64,000 bases of DNA from Micractinium sp. NFX-FRZ (taxonomy: Eukaryota; Chlorophyta; Trebouxiophyceae; Chlorellales; Chlorellaceae). Where the stretch lies: assembly GCA_029339195.1 (NCBI GenBank), contig JAPTJF010000116.1:62001-126000 (forward strand). The letters are read 5' to 3'. Positions 54,296 to 64,000 of the stretch are shown piece by piece. A program made the position numbers and the translations under genes. Positions within the stretch are counted from its first letter, which is position 1. Each line of letters begins with the position of its first letter. The notes beneath the pieces were generated by a model. It did not search any database and was not told the DNA's origin. It worked only from the letters and a program-made list of their open reading frames with translations.

Positions 54296-57200
54296 ATGCT
54301 GCCAGGAGGACCTCCGCCACCGGGCTGGGGCCCGCCGCCTGTCTATGGCGCGCCGCCACCCTTTTATGGTGGTGCGTGGGGCCCCCCTGGTTGTAGAAGA
54401 AAACTCGGTGTCCACCTGGGCTGCATTTGGGGGCCCGTAGGCGTGTCGCCTGCTGGCTGAGGGGCCTTGCAGCTGCAGCCGCTCTGCGCCGCCTCGTCGC
54501 CTCGTCGCCTCACCGCACTGTATTTCCACCGCAGGCCCACCGCCATTTGGGCGGCCACCCATGATGATGCCACCACCCATGGGCATGCCACCCCCCATGG
54601 GCATGCAGCCACCAATGGGCATGATGCCACCAATGCAGCAGCCGCCGATGCGCCCGAGTGAGCAGCGGTGCCACCGGGGCTGAGCGCCTGCCTGGCTGGT
54701 GCTGCACTTCACCACTTGTGCTGCAGCATGGTAGAGTTGCCTGGCGGTCTGTGAGCCCCAAGGGGCCGCACTGCTTGCCCCGCCCCGCCCTGCCGCGCCC
54801 TGCCCTCCAGTCCGCCAGACCCGGCCCCCATTCAGCGTAGTATGCCGCGCAGCCCGCTGCCGTGCTGCCCCGTCTCCCTGAGCTGTTGCCCCGCCCTCCC
54901 CTCCTGCCCGCCTGCAGTGGGGCCTGGGCCCATGGGCGCCAGCGGCCCGCCGCCACGCAACACCACGCTGTGGGTGGGGCGCATCGCTCCCAGCGTGAAT
55001 GCCGCCTTCATGGGGCAGCTGCTGGAGGTGCGCAGCCTGCCTCCACTCTCCGCTGCTGCTTGCCCCACCTCAGCGCACCTCCACTCTCCGCTGCTGCCTG
55101 CCCCATCTCAGCGCACCTCTGCTTCCTGCATCCTCCTGGGGACGGGCGCCGCACATGCCAGCCAACAAACCACTGCCTCCGCTGCTGCTGTGTGCCCCCT
55201 GGCCCTGCAGGCATGCGGCCCTTTGCGGGAGTGGAAGCCCGTTGAGGAGAATGGCCGGCTCAAGGGGTTTGGGTTTGTGACGTATGCAGAGCCGGAGGGC
55301 GTCCAGGTGGCGCTGCAGGTGCTGAACAACCTGAAGCTGGATGGGCAGGAGCTGGCGCTCAAGGCCAACAAGGTGGGCCTCAGGGGCGGGGACTGGGGGA
55401 GGGGAGGGGCCAGGGTGGTGGTGGTGGCAGGGATGCCGCTCATCTGATGGCGGGTGTGCTTATACATATCATGTTTGGGGGCGTGCTTATAGATATCATG
55501 TTTGGGGGCGTGTTTGTTGCTGTGACAGCCCTGGATGACTGCAGCGGTGCTCCGAAGCTGTCGCGTCGTGGGCAGCCCAATGTGAAACACCTCGTACGCG
55601 TGATCGCCCAGCCGTACTTGGCTGCTTGCTGCTCTGCACCGTCACACTGCTCCGTGATCTTCAGCAACGCGCTTCTACTGCCTGTCCCCTCTCTCCCCGT
55701 GCCCAAGGGCACCAATGAGTGCCTCAAAGTGGTACAACCAGCCACACCAGCCCCTCTTTCCTTGACCTGGCTTCTTACTCGCTGTTACCCCTTGCCTGTC
55801 TCTCCTTCTGCCCGCCGCCCCAGGCCACTGACGAGTACCTCGAGTGGTACAAGCAGCAGCAGAAGACGGAGGAGCAGCGCAAGGCGGCGGGGGATGGCAA
55901 GGGGGAGGGGGAGGGCGGCGCTGAGGCAGACGGCAAGCCCGCGCCCACCACCGCCGAGGCGGCAGCGGCAGCGGCGGATGCAGCACTGGGGCGTGTCATG
56001 GAGCTGATCAGCGGTCGCCCACCCGTGGCTGGCAGCGTAGAGCCGACGTCTGCAGCTGCCGCCGCCGACACCTTCCTCTCTGGGCTGTCGGCTGCCAAGG
56101 ATGGCGGGGCTGCGGGGGAGCGTGAGCGGGGCAGTGAACGTGACCGTGACGCCGGCGGCGCCGACCGCAAGCGTCAGCGTGAGGCGGAGCGTGAGGCGGA
56201 GCGCGAGGCAGAGCGCGAGCGGCAGCGGCAGCGGCGTGAGGAGGCGCGGCGTGCGGAGGCGGAGGAGCGTGCATATCGGGAGGCGGCGCGGCAGTGGGAG
56301 GAGCATGAGCGGTGAGGCTGGGCGGGTGGGGTGCTGTGCCGAGGATGGCAGGGCTTCCAGGAGTGAGCCTGCCTTGTATGGAGGGGCGGAGGGTCAGACA
56401 GGTCTGGCCAGGGGGCCTACCCTGCCCCGTGTGTGCCTGGCAGGGGCCTGCTATATGTTGCCCTGCCTGCTTGCCGGAACTATGCAACACGCTGCACAAC
56501 GCCCTGCATTGCCAACGGTGCCGCTGCGGCTGTTGCCCACGCCCAACTTCCTCCCCCTGTCAACAGCTGCACACAATCGTCGGCCCTCTGATGCATGGTG
56601 TACATCACCTGACGCAGGCCAGCGCACGCCGGACAAGGAGCGCGACTGCTATCCTGGAATTGGCATGGCATGTGGGTTGTAACTGGGCATCATGTACCCC
56701 CTCCCCCCTGCCCCACAGGCTGCGCCAGCGCGAGCTGGAGAAGGAGCGCGACCGGCAGGCTGACCTGCTGCGCGAGCGCCAGCGCCAGGTGCACGCCGAC
56801 AACGAGGCGGTGCACCCAGAGAGCGACGAGGAGGAGGAGCCTTGGCGGCGGCGCCCATACAGCAGCAGCCGGCGCGCTGCAGAGCGGCGGCGGCGGCGGG
56901 AGGTGGAGGTCACGGAGGACGCGGCGGACCGGCGGAAGGAGGCGGAGGAGGCGGCGGCGCGTGCCGCGGAGGAGGAGCAGGCGGCGGCCACCCTGAAGCA
57001 GGAGCATGCTGAGGGCGATGCGGGCGCAGGCGCAGGAGGGGCTGCTTTCGGCGCCGACGACACAATCCTTGCTGCCATGCTGGCGGCGGTGAAGGCCAAG
57101 CCGGAGCCGGCGGCGGCGCCTGCACCGGCAGCGCCCGCGGCGGCTGCAGCACCCGTGGCCAAGCGGCGTGCGCGTGCTGCGTTTGATGAGGAGGAGGAGG

Positions 57201-58349
57201 AGGAGAAGCCGCAGCGCAAGCTGATCCCCATCAGGCAAGCCCGCTGGGGCACACGGGAGGCTGCTGCCATGAGTTGAGGATCTCCGGTCCCGCTGGCCGC
57301 AGTCAACTAATCTGCCTCTTTGCGCCTGCCCTGCTCGCGTCCCTCTCGCTGCCCGCACTCTCTGTCTGCCAGGTTGCCTGCCTGGTTGCCTGCCCGTGTG
57401 CATCGGCTTCCTCCGCGCCTCCTCATCTCCCTCAACCTCCCCCTCACAGACAGGTTCTCAGAGGGGGAGCCTCACGGCCGTGCACGCACCCACCAGTCGG
57501 CGCCCCGCCTCTCGGCACACTCTGGCTCATCCCTCCCCCCTCCCTTTCCTCCTTCCCTTCCCTCTCCTGCAGGTACTCTGACGAGGAGCTCAAGGCGCTG
57601 CACACCCCGCCCGAGGGGGAGCAGCAGCAGGCGGCCGCGCCCGCGGCAGCAGCGCAGCAGGCCGCCGCCCCAGCGCCCGCCCCTGCCGACCCCGCTGCAC
57701 TCAAGCGCCAGCTGCTGCAGCTGATCCCCAAGGACAGGCCGGCGGTGTTTGCCTTCCAGGTCAACTGGGGCGTGCTGGACGCTGCGCCCGCTGCGGTCAA
57801 GGACAAGATCTCGGGTGGGTGGTGCGGGGGGAAGCAGGATGGTTTGTATGGTAGATGCATGCCCAGCCGAGGGGTGAGCCTGTTGTCATACGGTTGGGAG
57901 GGGTCCAGCGCGCAGGTGCTCTGTGGCTGGATGTGAGCTGCGCTGGTGGTGTGCACCCTGCCTGCATGCCTTCCTACCTTCTTGTGCTTTTGACGTTGTC
58001 AGCTGTTGTGCGCCTCTTGGCGTGCTTCCCCCCCGGCCTCCTGCCCCCTTTCCAAGGCTTCCCACCTCCACCCTCTTGCTTTCCCCCTAACTGCCGCTGT
58101 GTTTTCCCCGGCTGCCTGCCCTCCCCCCCGGCAGGCTGGGTGAACAAGAAGGTGGCTGAGCTGCTGGGCGAGGAGCCGTCCTTCTGCCGCTTCATCATGG
58201 ACCAGCTGGCGCAGCATGTCTCAGCAGACACAATGCTGAGCGCGCTGGGCGACGTGCTGGATGACGATGCAGAGAGCTTCACCCTGAAGCTCTGGCAGAT
58301 CCTGATTTACGAGCAGCTGAAGCTGACGCACGGCAGCGGCGCACAGTGA
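54296..58349 (+). CDS. RBM25: RBM25-type splicing factor (RRM, RE/RD-rich, PWI)
   Basis: RBM25 is a U1 snRNP-associated regulator of 5' splice-site choice. Eight exons (54296-54371, 54535-54657, 54918-55027, 55211-55372, 55824-56311, 56719-57234, 57573-57814, 58135-58349) give 643 residues in phase. The N-terminus is Pro/Gly/Met-rich (MLPGGPPPPGWGPPP, then PPMMMPPPMGMPPP). The RRM shows TTLWVGRIAP (RNP2) and LKGFGFVTYAEP (RNP1). A long charged region rich in RE and RQ follows (REAEREAEREAERERQRQRR). Next come an acidic and Ala-rich spacer and a C-terminal PWI domain (ISGWVNKKVAELLGEEP, FCRFIMDQLAQHV, LWQILIYEQLKL). Intron 6 has a GC donor (CAG then GCAAGC at 57235). Three introns carry exon-start copies. 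TGTAA at 58413 is the probable poly(A) signal. Confidence 0.93.
55456..55508 (+). repeat. Two-unit 27-bp tandem repeat in an RBM25 intron
   Basis: Two copies (55456-55481 and 55483-55508) of GTGCTTATA followed by ATATCATGTTTGGGGG, differing at one base, within intron 4. Confidence 0.9.
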
Positions 58350-58776
58350 GCGGCCCCCAGCGTTCCGCGCACCGAGTGCACCTGCAGGGCTGTGCTGCCT
58401 GCTCATCCTTGCTGTAAAGTCGTGAGATCAACGCCTCAATCTGGTTGAGAGCAAGATAGAGCGGAGAGGGCTGCAGGGGTTCCAGGCTGGGCGGCCGCAA
58501 GGGCTGTGTATTTGCTGCCAGCGAGGTTGGCAGCCATCACAGCAGAGAGCGCTGTGGGGTTCGCCTCTGTCGAATTGTGCATTTTTACGGAAGAGCTTGC
58601 TAACAATGGTTGTGGGCAGTATCAAAGTCAGCATGATTCAAGAAGGGCACAGGAAATGAAGCTTGCCCCAGCTGGTCCACCAGGCTTCGTGTGCCTCTCC
58701 TTGCACTCTTGATTGAGCAGTGCTGAAAGGCACGTTTTTTTGCATGCATGCATAGCACATGGAAAGTCAGCGCAGC
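58350..58776. other. Convergent intergenic region between RBM25 and TFIIH p52
   Basis: Contains the RBM25 poly(A) motif TGTAA at 58413-58417. The right part is less GC-rich. No gene is seen. Confidence 0.5.
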
Positions 58777-61337
58777 TCAGAGCCCCAGCGCCTGCTTGCG
58801 GGTGCGCAGGTGCTGCCTCATGGCATCGTGGAAGCTGGCCTCCACCGCCAGCTGCCCCCGCTCCTGGCTGCAGTACAGCAGCGCCCCCCCCTGCCGCGCA
58901 TATTCCACCGCCCCCGCATACAGCTCAGGCGAGTCGAAACGCTGATAGATGGTGGAGCGCTGGGCGCGCAGGCGCCCCAGCTCCTGCTGCCACAGCCGCA
59001 GCTGGTCGGCAACCACCTGGGGCAGGGCAGGCGGGAGGTGGCAGGGGGGGTAAAAAAGGGCAGGCAGGCAGGCGGGCAGGCGGTGGGAAGGGCGGGTCAG
59101 CACAGCGGTGCGCACCAGGGAGACGAGGCATGGGCACGCCAGCAGCGCGGGCACCTGAGGCGGCACCGAGTCACGGAGGCTGTGGGGCATCCTGCTGTGC
59201 CACTGCCAGCACCATCTGTAGGCCTTGCCCCGCCCCCAAAGCCCACCCAACCACGCACCCCGGGGACGATGGGTGGCTTGGCTGCGGCGCGCGGGTGTGC
59301 GTGCTGGCGCAGGAAGGCGACCATTTGGTCGGCGGTGATGCCCAGCGCCAGCGCTGACGTGGCCGAGTCGCGTGTGAGGGTGCCCACAAACAGGTTGGGC
59401 AGCAGGGCATCGCAGCGCACAAAGACGCGCAGCAGGGAGACCTGGACGGCGGAGGTGGTGTAGGCGTACACCCTGCGGGCATGTTTGGTTAGGGTAGGGA
59501 AGGGCAAGAGCAGATGGGGTGAGTGGCCAGGCCAGGCTGGTCCACGAGTGGTCCCACAAAACCCACACACCTTCCCACCCCTTAGGCTCCCCTCAACTCA
59601 CTCACGACCACCCAGCCCCTTGCACACGCCCAGCGCATGCAACCCGCCCCCGCCCAGCCCACTCCGCCCCCCACCCCGCCCCACCTGAAGTTGGACTCCA
59701 CGATGACGTACCCCTCCTCCACAGCCTCTGCAGCCTCACCCGCCCGCCCGCCGCCCGCCAGCAGGGCCGCCAGCCGCGTGGGGCAGAGCCACAGGCCAGC
59801 GGCGCCCGCCCGCACCGGCTGCAGCAGGCCCAGCTGCGCCATGTGTGCCGCTATGCCGCCCTCTGCAGGCCCCAGCGCAGCGTAGCTCATGGGCCGCCCC
59901 GCCTGCAGGCCTAGCCTGAGCAGGAAGTTGATGGCAACTGCCAGGTCAGCGGTGCCTGCAGTACCGCCCAGGGCTGCCAGGTACTGCCGCACCACCCCCC
60001 ACAGCTGGGTGTACCGGTCGGCCAGCAGGAACTGGAAGCCGCGCTCGCTGATGCCTGCAGGGTGGGCGGGCGGGGCGCAGATGGAGGCAGAAGGTTCAAG
60101 AGGGGCAGGGGAAGGGAGTGGGGGAGACCAGATAGCGGAAAGAGAACAGTTTCACTCAGAATACAGGCCAAGCAGCATGACAGCTCGTGCCTCATGTCTC
60201 AAGCCAGGATCTGTCAGTGTCATGTGTCATCTGCCACATGCCTGCCGTCACTGTCCCCTGCCACCCTGCCCGGCACACACCCTGTCTCCCCCAATACTCT
60301 GCCCCCAGCCCCCCCAGCCCCCCTGCCGGCTCACTCTGCCTCAGCGTGTACTCATCCTTGACCATGAGCCCCGCAGAGCTCAGCAGGACCGGGACGTCCA
60401 CGGGGGGGTGGGTGGGCAGCACAGCGGGCGCAGCGGGCGGCGGGTTGCTGCTGTCCACGAGATACAGCAGCAGCGCCTCCCACTGCTGGCGGGCGTACGC
60501 ATTCAGCTCCGCGGCTGACGGCAGGGAGGCGGCGGGCGGCGGCGCGGCGGCGGCGGCATGCACCTCGCTGGCCAGCCTGCACAGTGCCGGAACAGCGGGA
60601 CCGCAGGTGTTGCAGGTGACAATGCGGCCACATGCAAAGATGGGCATTGTGCTCGCAAGAGGTGGGACACGCAGTAAAGCATATGCAGTGCTGCGCCCGC
60701 AAGGCAGCGTGCCCTGCTCAGGCGCCCGACCACCGGCTTGTGAGCACCTCGTCCCACCGACCCACCCGCTGCACATGGCGTGGCGCAGCTGCTGCTGGAA
60801 GCTGGGGTGCAGCACATAGCACTGGTGCCCATCCTGCACCGCCTGGCTCAGCAGGCGCAGCGCAACCAAGTCGCGCAGAGCGACTGCCAGCTTGGCTTCT
60901 GACTCCAGCCGCGCCCAGCTGGTGACCAGGGCTGCACCGGAGCAAGGGGCGGTCCGAGGGTGGGTGCGGCAGAGAGGGGGAAGGGCAGTTCCGGTAGGGC
61001 GCAAGCACACAGGCAGCAGGAGCAGGCAGGCAGGGCACTGCAAGCTACTGCCACGACAGCAGACGGTAACAACGCACGCAGCCAGACGGGCCTCGTGGCA
61101 CTCTGCCGGCGGAAGCTCCAGCGCAGCCTCTTCCCCGCCCCACCCCCCCACGCTCAGCCCACCTGAGCTGATGCCCCCGCTGGTCCAGGCAAAGCGCATC
61201 AGCATGCTGCGTGCCAGGGGCTGCAGCGAGCGCAGCAGCGCCACCACCGCGTATGGCTGCACAAACAGCGCCTCCAGCTGCTCCCCGGTCAGCGTCTTGA
61301 TGAAGGCCACCAGGCCAGACGTGGCGGCGGAGGCCAT
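58777..61337 (-). CDS. GTF2H4: General transcription factor IIH subunit p52 (Tfb2)
   Basis: p52 anchors and stimulates the XPB helicase in the TFIIH core, which serves transcription and nucleotide excision repair. Six exons (61337-61163, 60931-60766, 60576-60335, 60054-59685, 59472-59259, 59016-58777) sum to 468 residues, close to the human protein. Diagnostic blocks are GLVAFIKTLTGEQLEALF, LRDLVALRLLSQAVQDG, ELNAYARQQWEALLLYLVD, ISERGFQFLLADRYTQLW, EAVEEGYVIVESNFRVYAYT, LLPNLFVGTLTRDSATSAL, LGITADQMVAFLRQHAHP and VVADQLRLWQQELGRLR. The C-terminal clutch region is complete (AVEYARQGGALLYCSQER). The start MASAATSGLVAFIK is the first ATG in frame after a typical GC-rich leader. It is head-to-head with the TOR gene. 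Confidence 0.93.
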
Positions 61338-61995
61338 GCCTCCCTGGTGGGCGGCCTGCCTGCCTGCCTGCCTGCCTGAGAGCTTGTGGCCTGCAAGCCG
61401 GCCACACAGGCAAATGAAGGCGTCAGTCTGAATGACAAGCTGGATAGGGATCAGGTATGCGCTAGCTGCGGCTGGCTGTGCCCCGCAGCGTTCCCGAGCG
61501 GTGCAGCAAGAGGCAGCGGCGTGGCGCCAGTGGCGGCGCAAGGCTGCTCACTGACGAACAGGTGACGCCTGTGCTGATCCGGCGGCCTCACAGGACTCGA
61601 TTGCACCAGGCCACAGGAAGAAGAGCGAGCGAGAGAGAGGCAGAGGCGATCGGAAGCTCGGGCAGGAGCTTCAGGCTGCAACAGACGTCCAGATGTGTAG
61701 ATCGCCTGAATTGATAGATGGAGAAATGCTGCAGGTGGCCCTTCCGAGCCCCCAAAGTCGCCGGCCGGGCCGCCACGGTGGCAGCCGGCAGCTAGGGCTG
61801 CTGAAATGGATGCCGGTCGTGCCCCGATGGGCATATGAGTGGCAGCTGGCCGACATCCTTTCCCTGCCGAGGCACCAGCGCAACCCGGCAGCAACAACGT
61901 GCGAATGTTTTGCAGAGGCCTGTAGCTGCCCTCCAGGCGGCCGCAGGCAAAAGCACGCGGCAGGCTGAGCGGTTGTCGCAGCGGCTGAGTGGGCC
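61338..61995. promoter_or_regulatory. Divergent promoter region between TFIIH p52 and TOR genes
   Basis: 658 bp between start codons. A GA-rich patch at 61617-61640 stands out; otherwise no recognisable motif. Confidence 0.5.
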
Positions 61996-64000
61996 ATGGC
62001 GTCTACGATGGCGTCACAGCCACCGGCCGGTAGCGGCGGCGGCGGCGGTGCCGCAGATGGCCTCTCCCGTTGCCTGGCAGCGCTCTGCCGGCCAGGTGAG
62101 CCGCCCCGCCTGTGCGTTCCGGCCTACGAGTGTGCACAAGAGTTGTCTGTGCCTTGGACCAACAGCAACCGGCACGCGGGCGATACGTCGTGCGCTGTCG
62201 CCTGCAATCGCTCGCCCATGTGACCGCAGCTCGCCGCCTGCTGCATTCAGCTGCTTTGCTCTTCCGTTCGTTTGTACTACGTTCCATGCTTGCATGCCAG
62301 ATGCATGTTCATGCTCTTCCGATGCTGCTGCTGCTTCCCAGCAGTTGTTGGGGTCCTGTCACCGCCAGGGCATTCAGGACCAAACCCGTTGTTGGGCACC
62401 ATGTCCCAATCCTCCCCACACCCTACGTACCAACCCTCCCCACAGGCGCGGCGGCGGCGGCGCGTGAGGAGCACGCCCTGGCAACGTTTGTGGACGCCGA
62501 GGGGCGCAGCTACAAGGGTGACAAGTTCAACCGCTTCCTGGGCGAGCTGGGTGCTCGCGTGAAGAGCCTGGTGCTGTCGCCCGACCCGCATGAGCGGCTG
62601 GCGGGGGTGCTGGCCATTGATGAGCTGGCGTCAACCAAGGTCTTCTCCTCATCCGCGGCACGCCTCAGCGACCTGGTGAGAGGAGGGATGGGGAGAGGGG
62701 TAGGGGAGGGATACAGAGGAGGGAGCAGACAGGGAGGAGCGGCTCCCACGGGAGGCTGCGCAGACAGCGGTGTGAGCGCTGCCCTCCCTCCCTCCCTCCC
62801 CCCTTCTCTCTCACAACCCTTACTTGCCCTCCCCTCACTGCCCCCCGCAGGTCAAGCTCGTGATGGAGGCCTTTGCTGCCACCACGGAGGTGCACACAAT
62901 GAGTGCGGCGGCAGCCACGCTGGGGCGGCTGGTCAAGGCGGGCGGGGCGCTGATGGCGGATGTGGTGGAGGAGCAGGTGGGATGGTGGTGAGGTTGGTGG
63001 GGTGAGGCTGGCGGGCTGGGTCAGGTCATTTGAGGGACCGTGATGGCTGGCTCGTTGTGGGGCATGCCAGGTCTGGTGGTCAGGCTGATCTAGGGGAGGG
63101 CAGGGTGGCAGCTGCTGGACGCTGTGATGCTGGTGGCGGTGGGGTGTGCGGGCAGGTGAGCGCCTACGCCCTTGGCCCTCGTGTGCTCTCACACCCCTGT
63201 GCTTTGCTTGCCTCCTCTTTCCGTTCCCACCCGCTCTTTGTGCTCCCACCCACTGTTCATGCTCCCGCCCACCCACTGGCGCAGGTCAAGCGCGGCATCC
63301 AGTGGCTGGCGGCCCCTCGGCAGGAGCACCTGCGCCTTGCCGGCGTGCTGCTGCTGCGCCAGCTGGCGGAGAACGCGCCCGCCATCTTTAACGTGCACGT
63401 GCGCTCATTCATCGAGGTCATTTGGAACCCGCTGAGGGACAGCCGGCAGCATGTGCGGGAGGCGGCGGTGGCCGCGCTGCGCGCCTGCTTGGTGCTGGTG
63501 GAGAAGCGGGAGACGCGGTACAGGGTGCAGGTGGGTGGCGCCGTGCCGCTTGCTGTTGCAATGTGTGGTGGCGACAGGGTGCTATTACATGCGTTTTTGT
63601 GCGTGTTGGCCAGGTGCATAGTGGGTGCACTTTGGTTGCTGGCACCCCAGATTTGCAGACCCTTTGCACTGTCCTGCTTCTGTCCCTGCCGCCTGACATC
63701 CCCTGCCCAGCAGCACCCTGCCCAGCAGCAGCTTGCCCACTCACGCCTGCCGCCTGCCACCGCCCCGGCACCTGCAGTGGTACTACCGCCTGTTTGAGGA
63801 GACGCAGCGCGGGCTGACGCGGGTCACCAGCCTGGAGACGGTGCACGGCTCGCTGCTGGCGCTGGGGGAGCTGCTGAGGCACACGGGTGGGTGGGGTATG
63901 GAGATGGTGGTGCTGCTTTGTTGGCAAGTGAGGTGGGCATCGTTGTTGAACAACAGCACCATGGAAGACAGAGAGATGCGGCAACAGCAGGCATGGAGAA
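61996..64000 (+). CDS. TOR: Target of rapamycin (TOR) kinase, N-terminal HEAT-repeat part (3' end outside window)
   Basis: TOR is the nutrient-sensing PI3K-like kinase that controls growth. Five exons are visible (61996-62095, 62446-62675, 62851-62976, 63285-63530, 63778-63886) and encode about 270 residues in phase; the rest of this roughly 2,400-residue protein lies to the right. After a Gly-rich start (MASTMASQPPAGSGGGGG), the sequence follows the TOR N-terminus: KFNRFLGELGARVKSLVLS, HERLAGVLAIDELASTKVF, AATLGRLVKAGGALMADVV, LAENAPAIFNVHVRSFIEVI, WNPLRDSRQHVREAAVAALR, VEKRETRYRVQWYYRLFEET and VHGSLLALGELLRHTG. The EKRETRxRVQWYYR and HGSLLALGELL blocks are strongly diagnostic. The kinase and FRB domains are not in the window. 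Confidence 0.93.

Overview
This window is nuclear DNA from a GC-rich, intron-dense green plant-lineage microbe, most likely a unicellular green alga of the Chlorella type (Trebouxiophyceae). The reasons are: nearly all introns are GT-AG with very GC-rich exons; TGTAA motifs sit downstream of many stops, as in green algal poly(A) signals; a plant-type telomere repeat (TTTAGGG) lies in one intron; and there are chloroplast-linked genes (sucrose-phosphate synthase, an ABC1K kinase, a SAP/PPR protein like pTAC3/PAP1). Standard-code stops are used. No bacterial operons, mobile elements, CRISPR arrays or convincing tRNAs were found. All exon coordinates were worked out by hand from splice sites and reading phase. 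In every complete gene but one the exons sum to a whole number of codons; in the SAP/PPR gene one acceptor is only approximate.

Layout, left to right: (1) 3' part of mitochondrial pyruvate dehydrogenase E1 beta (+, to 2175); (2) a conserved green-lineage protein of unknown function (+, 2453-4563); (3) a multi-pass membrane protein with an SPPP-rich loop (-, 5110-8863), head-to-head with (4) UBL5/Hub1 (+, 9298-10359); (5) a secreted expansin-fasciclin fusion (-, 10722-13123); (6) an F-box/LRR protein (-, 13672-15577); (7) a 13-exon ABC1K kinase (-, 16487-22223), head-to-head with (8) a mitochondrial carrier (+, 22496-24467); (9) a 28-exon sucrose-phosphate synthase (+, 25087-36334); (10) adenylate kinase (+, 36661-38627); (11) a small putative plastid membrane protein (-, 38963-40179); (12) and (13) two coiled-coil proteins in divergent orientation (40897-43245 minus; 43526-46375 plus); (14) a SAP/PPR protein like pTAC3/PAP1 (-, 47020-51999); (15) LSM12 (-, 52226-53762), head-to-head with (16) RBM25 (+, 54296-58349); (17) TFIIH p52 (-, 58777-61337), head-to-head with (18) the 5' part of the TOR kinase gene (+, from 61996, cut by the window end).

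The genes are mostly housekeeping and do not form one pathway. Loose themes are RNA processing (UBL5, RBM25, LSM12), carbon and energy metabolism (PDH, sucrose synthesis, adenylate kinase, a carrier), plastid functions (ABC1K, PAP1-like) and growth control (TOR, TFIIH).

The most unusual signal is in the introns. At many splice junctions a decayed copy of the adjoining exon edge, with its own splice-like site, lies inside the intron, usually about 95-150 bp from the real one. I found this in at least six genes, with three copies in one ABC1K intron. Other notable points are the expansin-FAS1 fusion, four in-frame GC-AG introns (three sharing the same donor), a 17-nt micro-exon in UBL5, and a donor site built from a GT microsatellite.
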